Assembly: GCA_963544155.1 (NCBI GenBank) | Contig: CAUUDW010000001.1 | Coordinates: 55,974 to 119,973, forward strand | DNA: 64,000 nt | From: Nanoperiomorbus sp963544155 | GTDB lineage: Bacteria > Patescibacteriota > Saccharimonadia > Saccharimonadales > Saccharimonadaceae | Direction of reading: 5' to 3' | Shown: positions 50,622 through 58,847 of the stretch, piece after piece | Position numbering within the stretch: the stretch's first letter is position 1 | How the letters are laid out: each line of letters opens with the position of its first letter | Made by a program: the position numbers and the translations under genes | Notes under the pieces: generated by a model | Told to the model about the DNA's origin: nothing | Database searches by the model: none | Seen by the model: only the letters and a program-made list of their open reading frames with translations

Positions 50622-51797
50622 ATGCGGTTCCACCACAACAACAAGAGCAGGCAGGTGATGCCTATGAAGATCAGACAGACATTATTACGAAAAAAGAGTA
50701 TCAAAGGTAAGCGGGTTCGCCTGGCGGTGCTGAGCTTGGCGGTTGTCTTCGCTGTAGTCAGTGTAACCTCGGTGCTGGGCGCCGGTCACTCGGCGCAAGC
50801 CCGAGACTTTAATGCCGAGATCAGGGCTCTGCAAAACCAGATCAATGATTATCGCAAGCATTCCAGCGAGCTGGCGGCAAAGAGCGGCTCCTTGCAGGTC
50901 AAGATTAGTCAGCTGGAGAATGACCAGGCGCAGATTCAGGCGCAGATCGACCTGCTGAGCGCTAAGCGGGCTCAGCTAGAGCAACAGATCGCCCAGGCCG
51001 AGGCAAAGATCAAGCGTCAAGCCCAGTCGCTCAGTAAGAACTTACGAGACCAGTACTATAGCAGCAAGACGACTTCGCTGGATATCCTGATGAATAGCCG
51101 TTCGGTCAGCGACTACGTTGATCGGCAGACCCGCCAGAAGACCGTCAGTGACAATATCTCTAAGTCGGTCAAGGAGATCAAGGCGACCAAGGCTGACCTT
51201 CAGAAGAAAAAGAGCACGGTAGAGGATCTGATCTCTAAGCAGGATCAGCAGAAGCAACAGCTAATCGCCAGCAAGAACGAGCAGAAGAAGATCTTAGACG
51301 AGACTCAGGGACAGGAAGAGAAGTTCCGAGAATTGACCGCTAAGACGGAGGCACAGAAGGCTAAGGTGCAGGCTGAACAGCAGGCGGCCATTCGACGGTT
51401 CAGTGGTGCCGGCACGGTGGTCGCTAATAGTAAGTGCGGTGGCGGCTATCCCTTCTGCAACTATCCGGCAGATGTGACGGCTTATGCCGGTGGCTTTCAG
51501 GCGCTGGGCAATACCAGAGAGTGCGTTAACTACGTCCAATGGCGGATCTTCCAGCTGACAGGGCGCAATGAGCTGCATGGCAATGCCGGTAGCTGGATGA
51601 GCGTGGCGAATAGTGGAGCGCAGGTTAATACCGTGGCAATCATCGGCTATGGGCGCTTGCCTTATGGTCACGTGGCTTGGGTGGAAGAAGTCAGAGGCGG
51701 CAGTGTGCTCATCTCAGAGTATAACTGGAATCCATACAACTATACTGAACGATGGGTCTCGGCCAGTAGCTTCGACGGCTTTTACAACCCATTGTAG
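50622..51797 (+). CDS. PcsB/CwlO-like peptidoglycan hydrolase (coiled coil + CHAP)
   Basis: The 391-aa secreted protein has a signal segment (about 33-52, VLSLAVVFAVVSVTSVLG) with a likely cut near HSAQA. A long coiled coil (about 60-260, Gln/Lys-rich) is followed by a C-terminal CHAP domain with Cys in 'TRECVNYVQWRIFQLTG' and His in 'LPYGHVAWVEEV', then 'ISEYNWNPYNYTERW'. This is the architecture of PcsB, the wall hydrolase activated by FtsEX during division, and it sits directly after ftsEX. Strong promoter and Shine-Dalgarno. Confidence 0.93.
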   Translation: MRFHHNNKSRQVMPMKIRQTLLRKKSIKGKRVRLAVLSLAVVFAVVSVTSVLGAGHSAQARDFNAEIRALQNQINDYRKHSSELAAKSGSLQVKISQLENDQAQIQAQIDLLSAKRAQLEQQIAQAEAKIKRQAQSLSKNLRDQYYSSKTTSLDILMNSRSVSDYVDRQTRQKTVSDNISKSVKEIKATKADLQKKKSTVEDLISKQDQQKQQLIASKNEQKKILDETQGQEEKFRELTAKTEAQKAKVQAEQQAAIRRFSGAGTVVANSKCGGGYPFCNYPADVTAYAGGFQALGNTRECVNYVQWRIFQLTGRNELHGNAGSWMSVANSGAQVNTVAIIGYGRLPYGHVAWVEEVRGGSVLISEYNWNPYNYTERWVSASSFDGFYNPL

Positions 51798-51878
51798 CCC
51801 TTGGCTGGCTGGAGGCTTATTCAGCCGGTCGGCTTGGCTTTGTGCTAAAATAGCTTGTGACTAAAGTGGGGGACGAGA

Positions 51879-53255
51879 TTGACGAAAGACGACAAACGAA
51901 AGCAGGAATCAGATAAGGCTAACCTAATACCGGGTGGACCGGATGCCGACCTGGGTCTAGCGCCGGTGGCGGGAGTCCGGCCGGCCGAGGCGGAGCTGGT
52001 TGATACGGCTGAGGCGGTTAAGCCGGCTAGCCGGGGTGAGTCGGCTGATCAGCGTCGGTCGAATCCGCCCCGTAGTATTCATCCCGATAAACAGCCCGGA
52101 GGTAAAGCTAGGCGCACTATCGGGCTCAGGACCGGTCTTGCCATCGCTGTCATGACCTGCTTGATCGGCTTTGCCGTTGGTACACGCCTACAGAATCTCT
52201 CGGTGACCCAGCTGGATTACACCTCGCTGGGTGACGTCTATAACGCACTTAGCGCTAAGTACGACGGCTCGATTGATCGGTCTAAGTTACTAATCGGTGC
52301 TGCTAAGGGGCTGGTTGATGCAGTAGGTGATAAGTACACTAGCTACATGACTGCCAAAGAATATGCTGATCTAGAGACTGATCTATCGGGTGAGCTAAAT
52401 GGGATTGGCGTAGAGATCGGACTGGGTAATGACGGCTTGGTCAGCGTCATCTCTACCCTGGACGATAGCCCGGCGCGAAAGGCCGGTTTACTGCCGGGTG
52501 ATATCATCGAGAAGGTTGATGGCGATGACATGACTAGCCAATCAACCAGTGTAGTGGCTAACCGGATTAGAGGTAAAGCCGGCACGACGGTTAAGATCGT
52601 AGTGGTGCGTGATCGGGCTGAGAAGAGCTTTCAGATCACTCGCACTAAGATCGAGAACCCCAGCGTCAAGTGGTCGATTAAGGATGGCATCGGCTATGTC
52701 CGGGTGTCTACTTTCGGTGATGATACCGGCACCCTAGCGGAGAAGGCCGCCAAAGAGTTGGTGGGCAAGAAAGTTAAGGGAGTTGTCTTAGACCTGCGGA
52801 GTAACACCGGTGGCTATGTCAACGCCGCTCAAGAATTAGCCAGTCTATGGCTCAAGCAGGGCGAGCTGATTACGACGGAGCGAGCTGGTAGCAAAATCCT
52901 GGGTAAGGTCACTTCCAGTGGGGGGGATGTCTTAAGTAAAGTGCCGACAGTGGTTCTGATCGATGGGGCGACAGCTAGTGCTAGCGAGATCACCGCCGGT
53001 GCCCTCCGAGATAAAGTCGGTGCTAAGCTGGTTGGTACCAAGTCGTACGGTAAAGGACTGGTGCAGGAAATCGTTGACCTAAAGAATGGTGACAAGCTCA
53101 AGGTTACTATTGCTAAGTGGTATACGCCCAACGGCGACAACATCAATCAGGCCGGGTTGAAGCCGGATATCGAGGTCAAGATGACCGCTCAGCAGTATAA
53201 CGCCGGCAACGACACTCAGCTAAAGAAAGCCCTGGAGGTGCTAGCAGGCAAGTAG
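51879..53255 (+). CDS. C-terminal processing protease (S41, CtpA-like)
   Basis: The 458-aa protein starts at TTG with a GGGGG Shine-Dalgarno and an extended -10 (TGC-TAAAAT, 51846-51851). A basic/Pro-rich cytoplasmic N-terminus (about 85 residues) is followed by one membrane helix (about 87-107). The S41 N-terminal helices come next, then a PDZ domain ('LDDSPARKAGLLPGDIIEKVDG') and the catalytic core with Ser in 'DGATASASEITAGAL' and Lys in 'KSYGKGLVQEI'. Such proteases trim or degrade envelope proteins and often regulate wall hydrolases; the adjacent PcsB-like gene fits that. Confidence 0.94.
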   Translation: MTKDDKRKQESDKANLIPGGPDADLGLAPVAGVRPAEAELVDTAEAVKPASRGESADQRRSNPPRSIHPDKQPGGKARRTIGLRTGLAIAVMTCLIGFAVGTRLQNLSVTQLDYTSLGDVYNALSAKYDGSIDRSKLLIGAAKGLVDAVGDKYTSYMTAKEYADLETDLSGELNGIGVEIGLGNDGLVSVISTLDDSPARKAGLLPGDIIEKVDGDDMTSQSTSVVANRIRGKAGTTVKIVVVRDRAEKSFQITRTKIENPSVKWSIKDGIGYVRVSTFGDDTGTLAEKAAKELVGKKVKGVVLDLRSNTGGYVNAAQELASLWLKQGELITTERAGSKILGKVTSSGGDVLSKVPTVVLIDGATASASEITAGALRDKVGAKLVGTKSYGKGLVQEIVDLKNGDKLKVTIAKWYTPNGDNINQAGLKPDIEVKMTAQQYNAGNDTQLKKALEVLAGK

Positions 53256-53335
53256 GGCTCTGCTGGTACTGAGAGGTGAATAGATGCTTGAGCTGATGTA
53301 TAATAGCCTTAATAAGCATAAACGGTATATGAGTG

Positions 53336-54478
53336 ATGAGTGGAATAGTTGATACGCCGGCTAATGATCTTCGAGTAAAGCCAAGGAGGGTGAGAGTGGC
53401 TTTGCCAAAGGTGCAACAACTAGCACTGCTGAGTGGTTTGGAGCAACCTCGACCAGACGAGATATCTAAGGTCAGGACTGCCGGTGTTGTTACGGTGATA
53501 GAACTCTTTGCCGGAGCTGGTGGTCTAGCCCTTGGTTTAGAACAGGCTGGAATAGCTGGTGCTATGTATGTCGAGAGAGATAAAAGTGCCTGCCAAACTT
53601 TGCGACACAATCGTCCACTATGGAAGGTGGTGGAGGGCGATATCCACGATGTTGATTTCAATTGCTATAGAGGTGAGATTGACTTGGTTAGTGGCGGGGC
53701 GCCCTGTCAAGCATTTTCATATGCTGGCAAAAGGCTTGGTTTTGGCGATACTAGAGGGACGCTTTTTGCTGAATTTGTTCGTTGTGTTGATGAGGTTCGC
53801 CCGAAGATGTTTTTGTTTGAGAACGTGCGTGGGTTGCTTAGTCACGACCAGGGGAGAACCTTTCGAGTAATCTGCCATGAGTTAACAAAAATAAATTATG
53901 AAGTGCAGTACCGGGTAATGGATGCTAGCTATTATGGCGTGGGGCAGAAGCGAGAAAGACTTATCATCGTTGGTGTCCGTAACGATCTAGCATCAAAGAT
54001 GAAATTCACATACCCCGAGCCGGAGCTTAAACAGACGACATTGCGCAGCGTGCTGAAAAGTGTGCCGACAAGCCAATATCAGCCTTATAGCGAAAAGAAG
54101 CGCAGGGTAATGGAGCTGGTGCCACCTGGTGGATGTTGGGTTGACTTACCGGAGATAGTAGCCAAGAAGTATATGGGTAAGAGCTATTATTCTGGGGGCG
54201 GTCGTCGGGGTATGGCACGACGAATTGCTTGGGATGAACCGTGCTTAACTCTGACTACTTCGCCATCACAAAAGCAGACAGAGCGATGTCATCCCGATGA
54301 GACAAGACCGTTTACGGTGAGAGAGTATGCTCGTATTCAGAGCTTCCCCGATGACTGGCAGTTCATAGGCACGCTGAGTGAACAATACAAACAGATTGGT
54401 AACGCCGTGCCGGTAGAATTGGCTAGACGAATTGGCGTGAAAATAGTTGAGGCCTTGTCGCAAATAGAGACTAACTAA
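53336..54478 (+). CDS. DNA (cytosine-5) methyltransferase of a type II R-M system
   Basis: The 380-aa protein has the C5-methylase motifs in order: I (FAGAGGLALGLEQAG), IV with the catalytic Cys (GGAPCQAFSYAGKRLGF), VI (FENVRGLLSHD), VIII (GQKRERLIIVGVR) and X (QIGNAVPVELARRIG). A 60-residue N-terminal extension precedes motif I and might bind DNA or autoregulate. Start is ATG 53336 or the adjacent GTG 53333; TATAAT lies at 53299-53304. The paired nuclease follows after 9 bp. Target, by the nuclease family, is probably GGNCC (inference). Confidence 0.95.
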   Translation: MSGIVDTPANDLRVKPRRVRVALPKVQQLALLSGLEQPRPDEISKVRTAGVVTVIELFAGAGGLALGLEQAGIAGAMYVERDKSACQTLRHNRPLWKVVEGDIHDVDFNCYRGEIDLVSGGAPCQAFSYAGKRLGFGDTRGTLFAEFVRCVDEVRPKMFLFENVRGLLSHDQGRTFRVICHELTKINYEVQYRVMDASYYGVGQKRERLIIVGVRNDLASKMKFTYPEPELKQTTLRSVLKSVPTSQYQPYSEKKRRVMELVPPGGCWVDLPEIVAKKYMGKSYYSGGGRRGMARRIAWDEPCLTLTTSPSQKQTERCHPDETRPFTVREYARIQSFPDDWQFIGTLSEQYKQIGNAVPVELARRIGVKIVEALSQIETN

Positions 54479-54487
54479 GAGGTGGTG

Positions 54488-55309
54488 ATGGACTGGAATA
54501 TAGACTTTATCTCTAGGTTAGACTTCAAAAAGCACGTCGAAAAGACTATTGTCCACTACGGTGAGAAGTTAGGGGCGTATGACTTGAAGAAATTTAACGG
54601 TAATTTCGTTGATCCCATTAAGATGATTTTTGACAAAGCTGTCTATCGGCAAAGTTGGCGAGAAGTGATATCCAATGAGATATTTCGACAGCGAGATAAA
54701 TCTAACACTAATGAGATTGGTTATTTTCATCAGGGTTTATTTGAGTATATAGCTAACTGCCACGTCCCACCTAATGGCCAAGAAGGTGGCTGGGATGTTA
54801 TATACAGAACCGTGGATGGGTGCAAGTTAAATGGGGACGGCGTAGTGCATACTGTTTATGTAGAGATGAAGAATAAGCACAACACTATGAACTCCGCAGC
54901 TGCGGGGAGGACGTATATCAAGATGCAAAACCAGCTTTTACATGATGACGACTGTGCTTGTTTTCTGGTGGAGGCAATAGCTAGACACTCTCAAGATGAA
55001 GCATGGGCGCCAAAAGTAGATCGGCAAAAGGTGGTGCATTCCAGGATCAGACGAGTGAGTCTGGACAGATTTTATGAAATTGTAACTGGACATGACGATG
55101 CGTTTTACCAGATATGTATGTCCCTGCCGACAATCGTGGAAGAAGTCTTAACCGATAATTATCAGAGGCTTGTCGCACAGGACACTGTATATCGGGAGAT
55201 TAGTGCAATCGCCGATAAGTACGCCGATTTGCCGGGCGATATGCCTATGGTTATGGCGATGTACATGCTTGGCTTTGGTACTTATCATGGCTTCAGTAGA
55301 AAGAGATGA
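54488..55309 (+). CDS. Eco47II-family type II restriction endonuclease
   Basis: The 273-aa protein has the run 'NEIGYFHQGLFEYIANCHVP', then 'GGWDVIYRTVDG', 'YVEMKNKHNTMNSAAAGRTY' and 'IKMQNQL', which I recognise as Eco47II/Sau96I-like (GGNCC) nuclease sequence. The E-x-K of VEMK is the probable catalytic PD-(D/E)xK element with the Asp in GWDV. It lies directly after its methylase. Base composition is visibly more AT-rich than in neighbours, pointing to horizontal transfer. ATG 54488 is chosen for its Shine-Dalgarno AGAGG. Confidence 0.9.
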   Translation: MDWNIDFISRLDFKKHVEKTIVHYGEKLGAYDLKKFNGNFVDPIKMIFDKAVYRQSWREVISNEIFRQRDKSNTNEIGYFHQGLFEYIANCHVPPNGQEGGWDVIYRTVDGCKLNGDGVVHTVYVEMKNKHNTMNSAAAGRTYIKMQNQLLHDDDCACFLVEAIARHSQDEAWAPKVDRQKVVHSRIRRVSLDRFYEIVTGHDDAFYQICMSLPTIVEEVLTDNYQRLVAQDTVYREISAIADKYADLPGDMPMVMAMYMLGFGTYHGFSRKR

Positions 55310-55341
55310 TGCGCATCCTTGTTATTCTAGCTGATTACGGT

Positions 55342-55347
55342 TATACT
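55342..55347 (+). promoter_or_regulatory. -10 box of the receiver gene
   Basis: TATACT ends 10 nt before the ATG at 55358, predicting a leader of about three bases. No Shine-Dalgarno. Confidence 0.4.
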
Positions 55348-55357
55348 TATTAGCATA

Positions 55358-55744
55358 ATGGATGGTCAGAAAAAGAAAATACTATTAGTAGAAGACGATG
55401 ATACACTGGCGGAGGTCTATCGTCAGCGCTTGGAGCTGGAGGGGTTTGATGTCCGGCGGAGCAATAATGGTGAGAGTGCCTTGAGCGACGCTGTCGAATA
55501 TCATCCTGACTTGATCTTGCTCGACGTGATGATCCCGAATCTGAGCGGCTTTGACGTACTGGATATCTTGCGCAATAGTCCGCAGAGTCGTAATGTCTAC
55601 ATCATCATGCTGACTGCCTTGTCTCAGCCGAAAGATGCCGAGCGAGCCAAGCAGCTGGGAGCGGATGACTTCCTGGTCAAGTCGCAGGTGGTGATCGGCG
55701 ATGTGGTGGCTCGGATCAAGAATAAGCTCAATATTCCTGACTGA
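55358..55744 (+). CDS. stand-alone CheY-like response regulator receiver
   Basis: The 128-aa protein is a single receiver domain with no output domain: acidic pocket 'LLVEDDDTLAEVYR', phospho-acceptor Asp in 'LILLDVMIPNLSGFDVL', switch Thr in 'IIMLTALSQ' and Lys in 'DFLVKSQVV'. All catalytic residues are present. No histidine kinase is nearby, so its partner is elsewhere. A terminator follows. Confidence 0.94.
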   Translation: MDGQKKKILLVEDDDTLAEVYRQRLELEGFDVRRSNNGESALSDAVEYHPDLILLDVMIPNLSGFDVLDILRNSPQSRNVYIIMLTALSQPKDAERAKQLGADDFLVKSQVVIGDVVARIKNKLNIPD

Positions 55745-55780
55745 TGCTTGACCGCATCTCCGGCTAGGATCATAATGAAG

Positions 55781-55805
55781 CACCCTCCGCCGGAGAGGGT
55801 GTTTT
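55781..55805 (+). terminator. Rho-independent terminator
   Basis: CACCCTC (55781-55787) pairs with GAGGGTG (55795-55801), followed by TTTT. It ends the receiver gene and stands between it and the convergent rpmA. Confidence 0.85.
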
Positions 55806-55842
55806 AACCTTGACCTTTACCCAATGGAGTAGACTAAATAAT

Positions 55843-56115
55843 CTACTCGACGGTAACCTGGGTGCGCCTGACTGTCTTGCCGGTAAAGGTGCGGACTCTA
55901 CGCTTGACGAACTTGACCACGCCGTCTTTATCGGCGTGAATGGTGAAGTTGCGGCTGGTATAAGTACCGGGACCGGCGATCTTAGTAGCGCCAACTTGGC
56001 GAACTATCACCTCGCCGGCATTAACCTTCTGCCCGCCGAAACGCTTGACGCCCAGGCGGTGACCGGCATTGTTGTGTATATTCTTGGCGGAACCGCCAGC
56101 TTTAACGTGGGACAT
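55843..56115 (-). CDS. rpmA: 50S ribosomal protein L27
   Basis: The 90-aa protein reads 'KAGGSAKNIHNNAGHRLGVKRFGGQKV' region (residues 5-31, an L27 hallmark), 'AGEVIVRQVG', 'PGTYTSRNFTIHADKDGVVKF'. L27 lies near the peptidyl-transferase centre. The N-terminus starts MSHVKAGG, with no cleavable Firmicutes-type prepeptide. AAGGAG Shine-Dalgarno about ten bases upstream. Separated from rplU, its usual partner. Confidence 0.97.
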   Translation of the reverse strand: MSHVKAGGSAKNIHNNAGHRLGVKRFGGQKVNAGEVIVRQVGATKIAGPGTYTSRNFTIHADKDGVVKFVKRRVRTFTGKTVRRTQVTVE

Positions 56116-56161
56116 ACCTAATAATCTCCTTGATTTAAGTTACAAGCATATTACCTGATAA

Positions 56162-57340
56162 TTAGGCTTTTTGCAAGACGAGAAGCTCCCGCCCGACGAC
56201 CTGATCGGGACGGTGGTAGATTAAGTTAGCCCCGGTAGTGACACTGCGTAATCTGTGTCTGGGCAGCTCTGCCAGGCAGGGCAGATGATGAATGTGATCC
56301 CTGATATACCAGGCGGGAACACCCAGGCAGATGCCGGCGCCGCTTGGTAACTGAGGAGATAGGTTAGCGATAAACTTGCCGATGATCACGTTGCAGTCGT
56401 GAAGATTAGACTTTAGCTCGCTAAGGTGGGGCGGGCTAGTGTAAGGTCTGCCCAGATAGGTCTCGCTGGCGATTAGTTCGAGCCGATCCGGCGCCAGCCA
56501 CTGTTGCCAGCTAAAATCAGTGGCGTCGGCGATAGTTAGTCGGGGGCGGCTAGCTAGCTGGTACCGACGGGCTAGCCAGTCGAGATTGGTCTGAGTGTAG
56601 TCGATCATCCGAGGATTATTATCGCTACCGTAGGTAGTTAGCCCCATCAGACTAGCTTCCTGCAGGATCACGCCGGTGCCGCAGAAAGGGTCGAGTAGAT
56701 TTGTCGGCTGGGTTAGCTGACAAGCGCCTCGAGCTAGGTTGATCATGGTCTGGGCTAGTTTAGGCGGTAGCATGCCATTACGAGTATCACGGCGAGGACG
56801 ACCTCTATCTCGCAAGGTGTATGCACCGATATCCTGGACGCAAATGGTCTTAGCCACTACCAGCCGGTGGCTACTCGGCGCAGGTACAAGGAGGAGCTCA
56901 ACTTTCTTGGGGTTGCCGATAGCCAGCTTGTTATGTAAAACAGCGGCGGTGGAGAGAGCGGCCTGCTCTGAGGGAACGAGGCGAACCGAGTGTCCGGACT
57001 GCTCAAGGCTAGCCCGCATAGCCCGGCTAAAGTTGGTGGCTAATTTGCTCTTAGCTGATGACCCATAGTAGGAGACGCCGAGAGTGATCTTGCCGGTGGC
57101 CCGGCCGAAGAGATGGTGCGTCAGACGGGTGATGCTATCGGCATCGAGAGTGAAGCTGTCGCTGATTAGCTTAGTCACCTTGACTATAGAGCCGAGATCC
57201 TTGGCTGTCGCTAGAGCAGTCTCTTGCTCAATGTCCAGGCCGGCGAGATGGCCGGCTAAGAGCTTTGGCGTCCGGTGGTAAACGGCTTGTAGCTCAGCTA
57301 GACTAATCTCAGGCTGGCGACCTAGTACAAATACGATCAT
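56162..57340 (-). CDS. Trm11/TrmG10-like RNA methyltransferase
   Basis: The 392-aa protein has a THUMP-like N-terminal half ('MIVFVLGRQPEISLAELQAVY') and a Rossmann methyltransferase half with 'LLDPFCGTGVILQEASLMGLTTYGSDNNPRM'. Archaeal and eukaryotic relatives make m2G10 in tRNA. The catalytic (N/D)PPY motif is not seen; the equivalent position seems to read 'LIASETYLGRPYT'. The reaction is therefore uncertain. ATG at 57340 is preferred over the TTG one codon before; a TGC-TATAAT box lies 8 nt upstream. Confidence 0.82.
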   Translation of the reverse strand: MIVFVLGRQPEISLAELQAVYHRTPKLLAGHLAGLDIEQETALATAKDLGSIVKVTKLISDSFTLDADSITRLTHHLFGRATGKITLGVSYYGSSAKSKLATNFSRAMRASLEQSGHSVRLVPSEQAALSTAAVLHNKLAIGNPKKVELLLVPAPSSHRLVVAKTICVQDIGAYTLRDRGRPRRDTRNGMLPPKLAQTMINLARGACQLTQPTNLLDPFCGTGVILQEASLMGLTTYGSDNNPRMIDYTQTNLDWLARRYQLASRPRLTIADATDFSWQQWLAPDRLELIASETYLGRPYTSPPHLSELKSNLHDCNVIIGKFIANLSPQLPSGAGICLGVPAWYIRDHIHHLPCLAELPRHRLRSVTTGANLIYHRPDQVVGRELLVLQKA

Positions 57341-57348
57341 CAAGTTAA

Positions 57349-57354
57349 ATTATA
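57349..57354 (-). promoter_or_regulatory. -10 box of the Trm11-like gene
   Basis: TGC-TATAAT on the minus strand ends 8 nt before the ATG at 57340. No Shine-Dalgarno. Confidence 0.55.
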
Positions 57355-57372
57355 GCAAAGCTAATAGGGTGG

Positions 57373-57660
57373 CTAGGTCTTCGCCTCGTCATCAGGCAGG
57401 TTCTTGATTCGTTCTTTCATTTCAGCTAGAGCTTTGCGCCGTTCTTCAACGGTGAACTCCGGGTCATTCCAAGTATCGACGGCCAATGCTAAGATTTCAT
57501 TGAGCTCTTCATCTTCGACCATCTCGTCATATTCGCCGACTAGATCTAGTACAGCGTCGGAGAGAGGATCAATATGACCATCTAGCGATACGTCTGTATC
57601 CCTGAGTTCTTCGTTATCTAACAACTCCTTAACTTTGTGCCTAACCAGTGGAATATTCAT
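57373..57660 (-). CDS. small acidic protein of unknown function
   Basis: The 95-aa protein from the ATG at 57660 (MNIPLVRHKVKELLDN) is highly acidic and predicted helical ('DEMVEDEELNEILALAVDTW', 'FTVEERRKALAEMKERIKNL'), without cysteines or membrane segments. The upstream ATG at 57690 is rejected because the -10 box (57674-57679) lies inside that extension. Divergent from the 57714 gene. No family recognised. Confidence 0.75.
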   Translation of the reverse strand: MNIPLVRHKVKELLDNEELRDTDVSLDGHIDPLSDAVLDLVGEYDEMVEDEELNEILALAVDTWNDPEFTVEERRKALAEMKERIKNLPDDEAKT

Positions 57661-57673
57661 AAACTTTAGCTTG

Positions 57674-57679
57674 ATTATA
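57674..57679 (-). promoter_or_regulatory. -10 box of the small acidic protein gene
   Basis: TGA-TATAAT on the minus strand ends 13 nt before the ATG at 57660. It is back-to-back with the plus-strand box at 57702. Confidence 0.5.
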
Positions 57680-57701
57680 TCATTCGCCACCGGCTCTTTG
57701 C

Positions 57702-57707
57702 TATAAT
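57702..57707 (+). promoter_or_regulatory. -10 box of the flippase-like gene, leaderless geometry
   Basis: TGC-TATAAT ends exactly 6 nt before the ATG at 57714. Confidence 0.65.
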
Positions 57708-57713
57708 GTCCCC

Positions 57714-58847
57714 ATGTCTAAGTTTCGAGATGATTTTTCGGGTAGCTTTCGGCGGGCTCGAGCTAAAGTATGGCGACGCAAAGCGGGCGGGATTCGGTCG
57801 TGGATCAGCCTGATCACCTTTATCCTAATCATTACCGTGCTATGGGCGGCCAGAGCGGAGCTAATCCGGGCCTTTCATCTGATGGCACATGTTAATCTAC
57901 TGGTATTGCTGGCGATTATCCCGGTTCAGTTCGCTTCCTACTATGCCAGCACCGAGATCTTTTTCACCTACTTGCGAGCGAGAGGGCAAGCCAAGGAGAT
58001 TACTCCGCTCGCATCGACCTCAGTGGCGCTGGAGTTTAACTTCGTCAATCACGTCTTTCCCTCGGCGGGGGTTAGCGGCGCATCATACATGGTCTGGCGA
58101 CTGGGTAAGATTGGTGTACCGGCGGGGCAGGCGGTCATGTCGCAGCTAATCAATTATCTCAGCCTGGGTGGTACGTTCATGGCGATGATGGTGTTGGCGC
58201 TAATCTGGGCAACTTTCGAGAACAAAGCGGCTAACTGGATAGTGGTGGCGACGACCATCGCCGTGGTGGCGCTGGTTGCCGTCGTCCTATTCGGCAGCTA
58301 TCTGATCGGTAGTCGACAAAGACTGATGCATTTCGCTCACTGGCTAACCAGGCGGACTAATTGGCTGGTCAATAAACTGACCTTCGGTCGTAAGAAGAAA
58401 GTGCTGCAGATCGACCGAGTGGAAGAGTTCTTTAGCGATTTCTACGATGACTTCCAGGCGATCAAGGCGGACAAGGGGTTGCTCAAAGGCCCGATCCTCT
58501 GGGGATTTGCCTCTAATATTCTTGATGTACTGCTCATCGCCGTGGCATTCTGGGCGCTGGGCACGGCGGTTAACCTGCCGATCCTACTGATCTCTTTCGG
58601 CGCTTCGGCGGTAGGGAGTTTCCTAGTGGTGACTCCGGGCGGAGTCGGCGCTTATGAGGCGGTGATGATTGGCGTCTTGGTGGCGGGTGGCATGAGTGCC
58701 GGCATGGCGTCAGCCGGTGTGATCTTGGCTCGAGTAATCTTAGTGGTGGGGACGATCGTCTGTGGTGTCTTCGCCTATCATGGGGCACTCAAGAAGTATG
58801 GTAAGCCTGACTTTAAGGATATAGATATCGATGTCCCCCGAGACTAG
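57714..58847 (+). CDS. lysylphosphatidylglycerol synthase transmembrane-type (UPF0104) protein
   Basis: The 377-aa protein has about eight membrane helices and the family patterns 'YYASTEIFFTYLRARG', 'NHVFPSAGVSGASYMVWRLG', 'FASNILDVLLIAVAFWALG' and 'VTPGGVGAYEAVMIGVLVAGG' (a PGGVGxxE motif). This is the membrane portion of MprF without its tRNA-dependent aminoacyl domain. Members act in lipid or polyprenyl-glycan translocation, but the substrate here is unknown. The 3' end overlaps xseA by 17 bp. Confidence 0.88.
   Translation: MSKFRDDFSGSFRRARAKVWRRKAGGIRSWISLITFILIITVLWAARAELIRAFHLMAHVNLLVLLAIIPVQFASYYASTEIFFTYLRARGQAKEITPLASTSVALEFNFVNHVFPSAGVSGASYMVWRLGKIGVPAGQAVMSQLINYLSLGGTFMAMMVLALIWATFENKAANWIVVATTIAVVALVAVVLFGSYLIGSRQRLMHFAHWLTRRTNWLVNKLTFGRKKKVLQIDRVEEFFSDFYDDFQAIKADKGLLKGPILWGFASNILDVLLIAVAFWALGTAVNLPILLISFGASAVGSFLVVTPGGVGAYEAVMIGVLVAGGMSAGMASAGVILARVILVVGTIVCGVFAYHGALKKYGKPDFKDIDIDVPRD

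Noticed and set aside
57661..57690. Upstream ATG at 57690 for the small acidic protein
   Set aside because: The extended -10 box lies inside that extension, so it would not be in the mRNA.
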